A stretch of 64,000 bases of DNA, from NCBI GenBank assembly GCA_046160305.1, contig JBJXGX010000103.1, forward strand, positions 14,958 through 78,957, in the 5' to 3' direction. The notes beneath the pieces were generated by a model. That model was not told the origin of the DNA, made no database searches, and saw nothing but the letters and a program-made list of their open reading frames with translations. Origin of the DNA: SHXR01 sp046160305. Lineage in GTDB: Bacteria; Pseudomonadota; Gammaproteobacteria; Burkholderiales; SG8-39. This document shows, in pieces, positions 26,565 to 35,265 of the stretch (its first letter is position 1; each line of letters begins with the position of its first letter). The position numbers and the translations under genes were made by a program.

Positions 26565-28273
26565 ACGATCAACCCGCCATCGTGAACATTCGCCCGCGCA
26601 CCGTACCCTTGCCGATCGAAGCGAGCCTTCGCGCGGCGGGCGTACATCCGTTGCTTGCCCGACTCTATGCCGCACGCGGTGTGCGAATGCCCGCCGATGT
26701 CGAGTACGGCATCAACGCGCTACTTCCGCCGCGCGCGCTGAAGGGCATCGAGCAGGCCGCGCGGCTGCTGGCGGATGCGATCGCGCGTGAGAGCCGTATG
26801 CTCATCGTCGCTGACTACGACTGCGACGGCGCGACCGCCTGCGCGGTGGGTCTGCGGGCATTGCGGGCATTGGGTGCGCGGGTCGATTATTTCGTGCCGA
26901 ACCGACAAGAGCTCGGCTATGGGCTCACGCGCGAGCTGGTCGGGGTGGTCGCGGCGCGCAAGCCCGATCTGCTCATCACGGTCGACAATGGCATCGCGAG
27001 CATCGATGGCGTCGCCGCTGCGAATGAACTTGGGATTCGAACGCTTATCACTGATCACCACCTGCCCGCCGATTCGCTCCCCGCGGCAACCTGCATCGTC
27101 AATCCGAATCAACCCGGCTGTGCGTTTCCCAGCAAGTCGATCGCCGGTGTCGGCGTGCTGTTCTACGTCATGATTGCCTTGCGTTCAGTCTTGCGCGAAC
27201 AGGGACATTTCAAAACGCGCATCGAGCCCAATCTCGCGCATTTGCTCGATCTGGTCGCAGCGGGTACGGTGGCAGACGTGGTGCGGCTCGATCACAACAA
27301 CCGCGTGATGGTGAGCCTGGGATTGCAGCGCATCCGTTCGGGCAAGGCCTGCGCGGGCCTGCAAGCACTTTTTGCCGTGGCCGGGCGGGAGATGTCGCGT
27401 GCCAGCGGGTTTGATCTCGGCTTCGCCGTCGGCCCACGTATCAACGCGGCCGGGCGCCTTGCCGACATGCATCTTGGGATCGAGTGTCTCGCCACCGATG
27501 ACATGTCGCGCGCGCTCTCGATCGCGCAGGATCTCGACCGATTGAATCGCGAGCGGCGGGACATTGAATCATCGATGCAAGCCGAGGCGGATATCGCGCT
27601 CGACCGTATCCAACCATCCGAGCAGGCCACATTGTCGCTCTTTGACCCGTCGTGGCATCAAGGTGTCGTAGGCATCCTGGCCGGGCGGATCAAGGATCGC
27701 TTTCATCGCCCGACTTTCGTATTCGCGCCCGGCGGCGACGATCAACTGCGAGGCTCCGGCCGATCGATCGCGGGCCTGCACCTGCGTGACTGTCTCGACC
27801 TCGTGAGCAAAATGCACCCGAATCTATTGGTACGATTCGGTGGGCATGCCGCGGCGGCTGGCGTGACGATCGCCGCGCGCGATCTGGATCAATTTTCCGA
27901 AGCATTCGAGACGGTCTCGCGCAGACTGCTCGATGCCGGCGCCCTGGAACGCGTGGTCGAAACCGATGGGTCGCTCGAACCGCAATGGGTATCGCTCGAA
28001 GTCGCGCGCCTGCTCGATGGCGGCATCTGGGGGCAAGGCTTTCCGGCACCGATCTTCATGGATCGATTCAATATTCGCTCGCAGCGCGTGGTGGGTGGCA
28101 AGCATTTGCGGCTGAAGCTGGAGCGGGACGGAGTGGCCATCGACGGCATACAGTTCAATCAAATCGATCCGCTGCCCGCCGCGGCACAGTGTGTGTATCG
28201 CCTGACGATCAACCAATACAACGGGCTGTCGGAGGCGCAGCTCACTGTCGAGCACTGGAGGGCGGTGGCATAG
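26561..28273 (+). CDS. recJ: Single-stranded-DNA-specific exonuclease RecJ
   Basis: A 570-residue RecJ. The DHH phosphoesterase core shows VADYDCDGATACAVG (motif I), TVDNGIASIDG (II), ITDHHLP (III), and the DHHA1 and OB regions follow, with LRGSGRSIAGLHLRDCLD and RFGGHAAAAGVTI. The enzyme degrades single-stranded DNA 5' to 3' in recombination and mismatch repair. The start is TTG at 26561, overlapping the previous gene's TGA (TTGA), so translation is probably coupled. Length fits the family. Confidence 0.93.
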   Translation: MNDQPAIVNIRPRTVPLPIEASLRAAGVHPLLARLYAARGVRMPADVEYGINALLPPRALKGIEQAARLLADAIARESRMLIVADYDCDGATACAVGLRALRALGARVDYFVPNRQELGYGLTRELVGVVAARKPDLLITVDNGIASIDGVAAANELGIRTLITDHHLPADSLPAATCIVNPNQPGCAFPSKSIAGVGVLFYVMIALRSVLREQGHFKTRIEPNLAHLLDLVAAGTVADVVRLDHNNRVMVSLGLQRIRSGKACAGLQALFAVAGREMSRASGFDLGFAVGPRINAAGRLADMHLGIECLATDDMSRALSIAQDLDRLNRERRDIESSMQAEADIALDRIQPSEQATLSLFDPSWHQGVVGILAGRIKDRFHRPTFVFAPGGDDQLRGSGRSIAGLHLRDCLDLVSKMHPNLLVRFGGHAAAAGVTIAARDLDQFSEAFETVSRRLLDAGALERVVETDGSLEPQWVSLEVARLLDGGIWGQGFPAPIFMDRFNIRSQRVVGGKHLRLKLERDGVAIDGIQFNQIDPLPAAAQCVYRLTINQYNGLSEAQLTVEHWRAVA

Positions 28274-28370
28274 CGGTCATTGCATCGGTCGCCGCGTCAT
28301 CGTGTCATCGCTCGCATTGATCTGGATCCGGATCTAGGACCGATCGAGCAATGATGCGATTCAATCGCAC

Positions 28371-28403
28371 AAAACAAAAACGGGGCCGGACGAACCGGCC
28401 CCG
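28371..28403 (-). terminator. Rho-independent terminator for a minus-strand transcript
   Basis: CGGGGCCGG and CCGGCCCCG form a nine-base-pair stem around ACGAA. On the minus strand the stem is followed by TTTTTGTTTT, a typical U-tract. On the plus strand no T-tract follows, so it should act only leftward. Confidence 0.85.
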
Positions 28404-28633
28404 TCCAACGGTCGCGGGGAACGACCTAACGCTTGCTGCGTCTGCGGACCATCTGGCACACGATCGTCACTGTTTTGATTGCTCGAAGCCGCCAGCCGTA
28501 CGCGGCTCGTTGCGCCCTTCGCAAGCGCGAAGGTTCGTGACGAGGGTCGCCGAATTCTTGAAGTTGGAACCTCTCCCTGCCAAGGCCGCCGCGGTTGTCA
28601 CCGGGCACTGCCATGAACGTTATCGATGGATTG

Positions 28634-28663
28634 AAGTTTAGTAACAGCACGTTCACTAAAGTT
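28634..28663. promoter_or_regulatory. Operator-like imperfect palindrome (TTTAGT ... ACTAAA)
   Basis: AAGTTTAGTAAC (28634-28645) faces GTTCACTAAAGTT (28651-28663) across five bases. The reverse complement of the right arm matches the left arm apart from one substitution and one inserted base. Symmetry of this length resembles TetR-type operators, but no regulator gene lies beside it. Confidence 0.4.
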
Positions 28664-28957
28664 GCCTGTTGGGTCACACGCCGTGATTCCGTGCCAGTCA
28701 ATTTGCAAAGTTTCACTGCAACATGCGGAGAACCCATCAAATTGACGAAACCACGACGCCTTTTCGCGCTGGAATTTTCAAGAATCCGACAGGGCCCCGC
28801 GCCGAAAAAGTTAGACGGTCGATTTTCGGCGATAGACGGCACGGAGCGCGAAATGCGAACCGGAACTGCGAAACGCGCTGATTTCGTTTGCAAAGCACCG
28901 ATCAACGAAACAATCGTCCTGGCTTATCGGAACGTGCGCGTGCTACCCCGCAGAGAC

Positions 28958-29467
28958 CTAGCGGCGCCCCAGAAAAGCCCCGGCGCCGACCGCGATAAGC
29001 GCGAGAACGAAGGCGATCAGCGACCACTCGGGAATCGACAATCCGAGCATCGCCCATGGCTTTAGCGTGCACGGGCCATCGTACTGGAACAGTGGGGGAA
29101 TGATCCGACCAAGCGCGGATTGATCGAGGAGGCGTTCGACAAACGAACCGGCGCACTTCGCCGCGCGCGCGGGATCTTGCTGCAGGTAGATGTGATAGGT
29201 CGCCGACGCGATCCCCGTCATCGAAACCAGTCCAATCACCGTCCCGTAAGCGGTAACGCCGAATCCTTGCGGCCGATGCAGAGCCGCGATAAGCGCGATC
29301 AACGCAATCAGAACGAACAGGATGCGTTGAACGATGCACCACGGGCACGGGTCGAGGTTGTACGCATGCTGCAAATAGAGCGCGGCGCCGAGTACGACAA
29401 TGCAACCGGCGAAGATTATCGTGAATAGCCGTGCGCCACGCTGCGCGATCAATTGGGGAGGAGGCAT
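28958..29467 (-). CDS. dsbB: Disulfide bond formation protein DsbB
   Basis: A 169-residue inner-membrane protein with four helices. The first periplasmic loop carries the CPWC motif that passes electrons to quinone; the second loop has two cysteines (KCAGS and PCTLKPWAMLGLSIPEWSL) that reoxidise DsbA. Length and topology fit the DsbB family. It is divergent from prfB, with a 323-bp spacer. No dsbA is in the window. Confidence 0.93.
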   Translation of the reverse strand: MPPPQLIAQRGARLFTIIFAGCIVVLGAALYLQHAYNLDPCPWCIVQRILFVLIALIALIAALHRPQGFGVTAYGTVIGLVSMTGIASATYHIYLQQDPARAAKCAGSFVERLLDQSALGRIIPPLFQYDGPCTLKPWAMLGLSIPEWSLIAFVLALIAVGAGAFLGRR

Positions 29468-29689
29468 GTTTCAGGCAGAAGTATTGGTCTATCGATGCGG
29501 GACTACGGGTGCGCGCAGGCGCGATGACATCCACCGCGCGGGCGCCGCAACGATCTTGGTCCGGCCATCATATCCAAAGAGGACCAACCGGGTTCAGTGG
29601 GCCAGCCGATTCGTGATGCAGTGGACCGACCCAATGGTGCCGGTGCGTACCGGTGCGCGTCAGTCTGTATTGTGCCTGCATCGTGCCTG

Positions 29690-29695
29690 TATAAT
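29690..29695 (+). promoter_or_regulatory. Putative -10 box of the prfB-lysS transcript
   Basis: A perfect TATAAT lies 95 bp before prfB. The -35 region (GTATTG at 17-bp spacing) is poor, so strength is uncertain. The 323-bp spacer between dsbB and prfB (29468-29790) contains nothing else I recognise. Confidence 0.45.
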
Positions 29696-29790
29696 CGCCG
29701 GTCCGCGGATGTTTGATCAATCCCCTTCGTCTCTCGCCTCATTCAATCGGAGGCGACCCGATCGTTTGCCCAGCCTACAAGAATTAAATC

Positions 29791-30907
29791 ATGGAAGCCG
29801 AACGCCTCAACGCAATGAGCGGTGCGCTCATCGATCTCGCTCGACGTATCGCCGAATTACGGAGGTATCTTTGACTTCGATTTCAAACAAACCCGGCTGA
29901 GCGAAGTCGGGCGGGAGCTCGAGGATCCGAACGTCTGGGACGACGCAAAGCGCGCCCAGGATCTCGGCAAGGAAAAAAAATCACTCGATGACATCGTCGG
30001 GAACATTACCGCGCTCACGCAATTGCATCACGATGCGCGGGAACTGTTCGAGCTCGCTTCGGTAGAGGGAGACGATTCGACGCTCATCTCGATCGAGGGC
30101 GATATCGCACGCATCGGAACGACGGTCGAGGGCATGGAATTTCGGCGGATGTTTGCCGATCCGCTCGACCCGAACAGTTGCTTCGTCGACTTGCAGTCCG
30201 GTTCGGGTGGTACCGAGGCGCAGGACTGGACACAAATGCTCCTGCGCATGTACTCGCGCTACGCCGAGCGCAAAGGGTTCCAGGTCGATGTGCTCGAACA
30301 CTCCGAGGGTGACGTCGCCGGCATCAAGGGCGCCACGATCAAGGTGACCGGCCTGTACGCTTTCGGCCATCTGCGCACTGAAACGGGCATCCATCGTCTG
30401 GTGCGCAAGTCCCCGTTCGATTCCAACGCACGACGACATACGTCATTTGCAAGCGTGTTCGTGTATCCGGAGGTCGACGACTCGATCGAGATCGATATCA
30501 ATCCGGCGGATCTGCGCATCGATACCTATCGCGCTTCCGGCGCCGGTGGTCAGCACGTGAACCGGACCGACTCCGCCGTGCGCATTACCCACTTGCCGAC
30601 CAATATCGTTGCCCAGTGTCAAAACGACCGCTCGCAGCATCGTAACAAGGCGGAAGCCATGTCGATGCTGAAGGCGAAGCTGTATGAGTTCGAACTCCGA
30701 AAGCGCAACGAAGCCAAGCAGGCGCTCGAGGATTCGAAAACGGATATCGGCTGGGGCCATCAGATCCGTTCCTACGTGCTCGACCAATCACGCATCAAGG
30801 ATCTTCGCACCAATGTCGAGGTCGGCAACACGCAGTCGGTTCTCGATGGCGATCTCGATATCTTCATCAGCGCGAGCCTCAAGCAGGGCGTCGGCTTGAC
30901 GCATTGA
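29791..30907 (+). CDS. prfB: Peptide chain release factor RF2 with programmed +1 frameshift
   Basis: The coding region is split. Codons 1-27 run from ATG 29791 to CTT 29869-29871 and meet an in-frame TGA at 29872. Reading continues at 29873 in the +1 frame to the stop at 30907, for 371 residues. The second part carries the stop-codon recognition motif SPF (RKSPFDSNARRH) and the catalytic GGQ loop (SGAGGQHVNRTDSAVRITH). RF2 releases peptides at UGA and UAA. RF2 level is therefore self-regulated. It is followed by lysS, the usual order. Confidence 0.96.
29861..29875 (+). promoter_or_regulatory. RF2 programmed +1 frameshift site
   Basis: An internal Shine-Dalgarno GGAGG (29861-29865) precedes TATCTTTGAC. 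The slippery CTT codon followed by TGA and C is the canonical RF2 signal: low RF2 lets the ribosome slip one base and read GAC. All elements match the E. coli arrangement. Confidence 0.96.
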
Positions 30908-30930
30908 GGGTAGCTTCTCCCGGAGTGACC

Positions 30931-32433
30931 ATGTCGGACGACCCGCGCAACCCGCCAGAAGACGAGAGCCAGATTCAGGCCGAACGACGTGCCAAGCTTG
31001 CCTTGCTTCGCAAAAGCGGCAATCCTTTTCCCAACGATTTCTCGCGCGAACACTTTGCGCAGTCGCTGCACGCGACGTACAGCGATATGGAGAAGGAAGC
31101 GCTCGAAGCGGGCGCGATCCGGGTCGCCGTAGCCGGACGCATGATGTTGAAGCGGGTCATGGGCAAAGCGAGCTTTGCGACGATTCAGGATTCAAGCGGC
31201 AGGATCCAGCTTTACATCGCCGACGATTCGACCGGGCGCGAGGTGCATGCCGCGTTCAAGCATTGGGACCTCGGCGATATTCTCGGCGTCGAAGGCACGC
31301 TCTTCAAGACCAAGACGGGCGAGTTGTCCGTGCGCGCGACGAAGTTGCGACTGCTCGCGAAATCGCTTCGCCCGTTGCCCGAGAAATTTCACGGACTCGC
31401 CGACCAGGAACAACGCTACCGGCAGCGCTATGTCGATCTGATCACCAGCGAAGAATCACGGCGAACATTCATGTTGCGAAGCCGGATCGTCCAGGAGATC
31501 CGCGCGTTCATGGTGTCGAGGGGATTTCTCGAAGTCGAAACGCCGATGATGCAGCCGATACCCGGTGGCGCGGCGGCGAAGCCCTTCGTCACGCACCACA
31601 ACGCGCTCGACATGACGCTTTATTTGCGTATCGCGCCCGAGCTCTACCTGAAGAAACTGGTGGTGGGCGGATTTGAAAAGGTGTTCGAGATCAATCGCAA
31701 TTTCCGCAACGAAGGGATCTCGACGCGGCACAATCCGGAATTCACGATGATCGAGTTCTACGAGGCCTACCGCGACTATCGCTACCTCATGGACTTCACC
31801 GAGGAGATGCTGCGTCAGGTCGCGCAGGCGACGCTTGGCACAACGCGGATTCCCTATGGTGATCATGTCATCGACCTTGGTAAGCCGTTCGATCGGATCA
31901 CGATCGTCCAGGCGTTGCGCAAATACCATCCGGAATTCACCGAGGCCGAGCTCGCGGATCGCGTCTGGCTCACCGATGCGTTGCGCAAGCGCGGCGTGAA
32001 GGTGGCGGATACCGCCGGCATCGGCGCGTTGCAACTTTCATTCTTCGATGAAACGACCGAAAGTGCGCTGATCCAGCCGACCTTCATCATCGACTATCCC
32101 GCCGAAGTGTCGCCGCTTGCGCGTCGCAACGATCAAACGCCAGAATCGACCGATCGTTTCGAGCTCTTCGTCACCGGTCGCGAGATGGCGAACGGCTTTT
32201 CCGAACTCAACGATCCGGAAGATCAGGCGGCGCGCTTCAACGAACAGGCGCAAGCCAAAGCGGCCGGTGACGAGGAGGCCATGTTCTACGACGCGGATTA
32301 CATCCGGGCATTGGAGTACGGCTTGCCGCCGACGGCGGGCGAAGGCATCGGCATCGACCGTCTGGTGATGCTGCTCACCAACAGCCCGTCGATCCGGGAC
32401 GTTATCTTGTTCCCGCAATTGCGCCCGGAGTAG
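30931..32433 (+). CDS. lysS: Lysyl-tRNA synthetase (class II)
   Basis: A 500-residue class II lysyl-tRNA synthetase. The N-terminal OB domain (about 60-165) shows VAGRMMLKRVMGKASFATIQD. Motif 1 is FLEVETPMMQPIPGGAAAKPF, motif 2 is FRNEGISTRHNPEFTMIEFYEAY, and motif 3 is GIGIDRLVMLLT. The ATG at 30931 follows CGGAG by five bases. It charges tRNA-Lys in the cytoplasm. It is 23 bp downstream of prfB and probably in the same transcript. Confidence 0.96.
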   Translation: MSDDPRNPPEDESQIQAERRAKLALLRKSGNPFPNDFSREHFAQSLHATYSDMEKEALEAGAIRVAVAGRMMLKRVMGKASFATIQDSSGRIQLYIADDSTGREVHAAFKHWDLGDILGVEGTLFKTKTGELSVRATKLRLLAKSLRPLPEKFHGLADQEQRYRQRYVDLITSEESRRTFMLRSRIVQEIRAFMVSRGFLEVETPMMQPIPGGAAAKPFVTHHNALDMTLYLRIAPELYLKKLVVGGFEKVFEINRNFRNEGISTRHNPEFTMIEFYEAYRDYRYLMDFTEEMLRQVAQATLGTTRIPYGDHVIDLGKPFDRITIVQALRKYHPEFTEAELADRVWLTDALRKRGVKVADTAGIGALQLSFFDETTESALIQPTFIIDYPAEVSPLARRNDQTPESTDRFELFVTGREMANGFSELNDPEDQAARFNEQAQAKAAGDEEAMFYDADYIRALEYGLPPTAGEGIGIDRLVMLLTNSPSIRDVILFPQLRPE

Positions 32434-32600
32434 AGGAATCGCCGCTTCCGCCTGATCTCCCCCTCCGTCTGATCTCCGTCCCCATCGAGCCGCCGATCGG
32501 TTACGTCCGGTTACATCCGGGTCGGTAGACTCGGTCGTCGCTGCGACCGCCTCGCGCGTTGAACGAGGCGTTGCCACTCATTGCATCGGGAGTATTTTCC

Positions 32601-33344
32601 ATGGACGCACACCCCGCCGTTTCTCCAAGCACCGCCATGCATCCGATGATCATGATCGCCGCGATCGCGGTGACGCTGTTCAGCGCCGCCGGCATCGCCG
32701 CCATCATGGGTTGGATCCCCACATCGAAAAGTGATGATGCCAATCGCGCGGTGAAGACCGAGCTTTCCGCGGTAGAGCAAGCGCCTGCGCCCGTACTGCC
32801 CGCCGCCGAGACGGCAAGCAAGGCAATCGAGCAACCCACCGCAGCGCCCGTGCCCGCACCGAGGCCCGCCCAGGCACCTGCGCCAAAGCCTCGCCCCACG
32901 GTTCGCGCGGAACCGAGTCCGCCAGCAAAGACGGTGGCAGTCGCTGAACCCACCCCTGCCCCGGTGTACCAGCCCGCTCCGCCTCCGGCGCCGGCGCCAC
33001 GGGCCATCTGCTATGACTGCGGGACGATCGAGTCGGTGCGCCAGGTCGCGACGGCAGGCGAAGGAACCGGATTTGGCGCCATCGCGGGCGCGGTGGGCGG
33101 TGGAGTACTCGGACATCAGGTCGGCAATGGCCGCGGGCGCGACGTTGGGACCGTCATCGGCGCGATCGGTGGCGCCATCGCCGGACATCAGGTCGAGAAA
33201 CACGTCCGCAAATCGAGTTCATATGTCATTGATGTCCGCATGGACGACGGGTCGGTGAAGTCCTTCACCCAGGAGGCCGCGCCGGCTTGGCGCAACGGTG
33301 ATCGAGTCCGCACGCAGAATGGGGTGTTGACCGGCGCAAGCTGA
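32601..33344 (+). CDS. Glycine-zipper 2TM domain protein
   Basis: A 247-residue protein. An N-terminal membrane helix (about residues 15-40) is followed by a Pro/Ala-rich linker to about 135, then a glycine-zipper 2TM domain (GTGFGAIAGAVGGGVLGHQVGNGRGRDVGTVIGAIGGAIAGHQVEK) and a short beta-rich C-terminus. The glycine zipper resembles 17-kDa surface antigen family members in the cell envelope. Two cysteines (CYDC) precede the zipper. The start at 32601 has GGGAG upstream. The exact role is unknown. Confidence 0.85.
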   Translation: MDAHPAVSPSTAMHPMIMIAAIAVTLFSAAGIAAIMGWIPTSKSDDANRAVKTELSAVEQAPAPVLPAAETASKAIEQPTAAPVPAPRPAQAPAPKPRPTVRAEPSPPAKTVAVAEPTPAPVYQPAPPPAPAPRAICYDCGTIESVRQVATAGEGTGFGAIAGAVGGGVLGHQVGNGRGRDVGTVIGAIGGAIAGHQVEKHVRKSSSYVIDVRMDDGSVKSFTQEAAPAWRNGDRVRTQNGVLTGAS

Positions 33345-33365
33345 TCAGCGAATGCGGCACGTCGA

Positions 33366-33391
33366 CGGGGCGCATCGGGCGCCCCGTTTTC
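33366..33391 (+). terminator. Rho-independent terminator
   Basis: CGGGGCGC and GCGCCCCG form an eight-base-pair stem with an ATCGG loop, followed by TTTT. It lies 22 bp after the glycine-zipper gene and ends its transcript. Confidence 0.82.
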
Positions 33392-33499
33392 ATTTCGAGC
33401 CCGTCCGGCTGGTAGCATGGTCGCCCCCTGCGGACTGCGCTGCCTCACTTTGAAATCGGTGGATTTCCCAAGCAGTCGTCGATCAGCGACCGCGCGTTG

Positions 33500-34360
33500 A
33501 TGACAGCGGCCGCGCTCGCGTTGGTCCTCACAGCGGCCGTTGCCCACGCATTGTGGAATTTCATCCTGAAACGCTCGGGTGGCGGGATTGCGTTCATATG
33601 GCTATTCGCGCTGATGGCCACGCTCCTTTACGCACCGATTGCCGCCCTGCTGTTTTGGTACCAGCGTTTTGATCTGGGCTGGGTCGCGCTTGCGTTCATT
33701 CTTCTGAGCGCGCTGATTCACACCGGTTACTTTCTGATGTTGGACCGAGGCTATCGGCACGGCGATCTTTCGGTCGTCTATCCGGTGGCGCGCGCCACCG
33801 GTCCATTGCTCACCGTCGCCCTCGCCATCATATTGCTGGACGAAGGCCCAGGGCCCTTGGCGATTGCCGGGGGCTGCACGATCATTGCCGGTGCGTTCTA
33901 CATCTCGGGGACCACCGCTCGCCTGCGCGCGGGCACGCCGTTGCGTGGCCTCTCTTATGCATTGATGACCGGTTGCACGATCGCTGCCTATACGATTTGC
34001 GATCAGCGGGCGGTGACCTACGCGGCCATTCCGCCGTTGCTCCTGCACTGGGGAGAAAATCTTGGCCGTACGATGTTGCTCGCCCCCATGGCGCTAAAGG
34101 ATCGACCCGCGGTGAGACGGGCGTGGCGCGACCACAAGAAGGCCGCCCTGGCCGGGGCGATCCTGTCGCCCCTGGCGTACATCCTCGTATTGACGGCCAT
34201 GACCTTCACACCGGTGAGCTACATCGCGCCCGCGCGCGAGATCAGCATCGTCATCGGCGCGTGGCTTGGCACGCAGGTGCTGGGTGAAGCCGATGCACGC
34301 CGGCGCATGATCGCGGCGGCGATGATGGCCGCCGGCATGGTTGGTCTGGCGATCGGATAG
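33500..34360 (+). CDS. EamA-family transporter
   Basis: A 286-residue membrane protein with about ten helices in two EamA repeats (VAHALWNFILKRSGGG near the start; PVSYIAPAREISIVIGAWLGTQVLGEADARRRM near the end). The HALWN motif is common in DMT transporters. The substrate is unknown. The next EamA gene starts two bases after its stop, so the two probably form an operon. The start ATG 33500 was preferred to a TTG three bases earlier. Confidence 0.85.
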   Translation: MTAAALALVLTAAVAHALWNFILKRSGGGIAFIWLFALMATLLYAPIAALLFWYQRFDLGWVALAFILLSALIHTGYFLMLDRGYRHGDLSVVYPVARATGPLLTVALAIILLDEGPGPLAIAGGCTIIAGAFYISGTTARLRAGTPLRGLSYALMTGCTIAAYTICDQRAVTYAAIPPLLLHWGENLGRTMLLAPMALKDRPAVRRAWRDHKKAALAGAILSPLAYILVLTAMTFTPVSYIAPAREISIVIGAWLGTQVLGEADARRRMIAAAMMAAGMVGLAIG

Positions 34361-34362
34361 CC

Positions 34363-35235
34363 ATGCCAACCGCCGAATCGCGACAACGCATGATCGGCAT
34401 CGCATTCGTCTTCGCGGCGGTGTCGGTGTTCGCGGTGATGGACACGATTGCCAAGCACCTGTCCCACGACTATTCGATCCTGACGGTGGTGTGGGCGCGC
34501 TATTTTTATCAGATGGTCGCGATGGTGATCTTTCTTGCCCCGCGCATGAAGCTCGATCTGGTACGCACCCAGCGGCCAGGTATCCAGTTGACGCGCGGCG
34601 CGCTGCTCACCGCATCAAGCCTGTTCTTCTTCAGCGCGATCGCCACGATGCAATTGGCCGAGGCGTCCGCGATTACGTTCATAGCACCGCTACTCATCGC
34701 ATTACTTGCGGGTCCGGTCTTGCATGAACGGGTGCCGCGCGCATCCTGGATTGCGATCGTCGCCGGTCTGATCGGCGTGCAGTTCATCATCCGGCCGGGC
34801 AGCGACGTGTTCTCGTGGTCGGCGCTTTTGCCGGTCATGACAGCGATCTGCATGGCCGCCTATCAACTGCTCACCCGGCGCATTGCCCATACCGAGCGTG
34901 CGCTCACCTCGCTTTTTTATCCGGCCCTGGTTGGCGCGGCCGTGCTGTCCCTGTTCCTGCCGTTTGCTGGCCGGTGGCCGGACAACGCGTTCCACTCGTC
35001 GCTCATGGTGGTCCTTGGGCCGCTCGGGGGCTTCGGACACTTCCTATTGATTCGCGCCTTCCAGTACGCCCCGGCTTCGATCCTCGCGCCCTTCATGTAC
35101 GCGCAACTCGTGGGGGCGCTGTCACTCGGTTATCTGGCCTTCGGCGATTTCCCGGATGGCTGGGCCCTGCTTGGCATGGGGATCATCGTAACGAGCGGTG
35201 TGCTGCTCGTTACGCACCAACACCGCGCCGGCTAG
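34363..35235 (+). CDS. EamA-family transporter (RhaT/DMT superfamily)
   Basis: A 290-residue membrane protein with two EamA repeats. The N-terminus shows FAAVSVFAVMDTIAKHLSHDYSILTVVWARYFYQM and the second half shows YAPASILAPFMYAQLVGALSLGYLAFGDFPDGWALLGMGIIV. It resembles S-adenosylmethionine-type and riboflavin DMT carriers, but the substrate is not known. It follows the previous EamA gene by two bases. The two proteins are different in sequence, so they are paralogues, not a simple duplication. Confidence 0.85.
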   Translation: MPTAESRQRMIGIAFVFAAVSVFAVMDTIAKHLSHDYSILTVVWARYFYQMVAMVIFLAPRMKLDLVRTQRPGIQLTRGALLTASSLFFFSAIATMQLAEASAITFIAPLLIALLAGPVLHERVPRASWIAIVAGLIGVQFIIRPGSDVFSWSALLPVMTAICMAAYQLLTRRIAHTERALTSLFYPALVGAAVLSLFLPFAGRWPDNAFHSSLMVVLGPLGGFGHFLLIRAFQYAPASILAPFMYAQLVGALSLGYLAFGDFPDGWALLGMGIIVTSGVLLVTHQHRAG

Positions 35236-35265
35236 AAATCTGCGCGGCAGGCCGCACAGATTTCT
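35234..35265. terminator. Bidirectional terminator overlapping both convergent stop codons
   Basis: AGAAATCTGCGCGGC (35234-35248) pairs with GCCGCACAGATTTCT (35251-35265) with one mismatch and a two-base loop. The arms overlap the stop codons of the EamA gene and of phaA. The A/T-rich outer ends provide a short U-tract on each strand. Confidence 0.75.

Larger units (their letters stand above)
28274..28957. other. 684-bp gap with lower GC, a terminator and an operator-like palindrome
   Basis: No recognisable gene. It holds a minus-strand terminator (28371-28403), a TTTAGT-type imperfect palindrome (28634-28663) and only weak ORFs on both strands, including a 62-residue minus-strand ORF starting near 28616 that ends just before the terminator. 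Codon use of these ORFs is unlike the neighbours. The terminator orientation suggests a minus-strand transcript or the 3' end of the dsbB message. Confidence 0.5.

Noticed and set aside
28595..29065. Plus-strand 156-residue ORF in the recJ-dsbB gap
   Set aside because: It overlaps the dsbB 3' end antisense, has no recognisable domain, and ends in low-complexity Arg/Glu-rich sequence.
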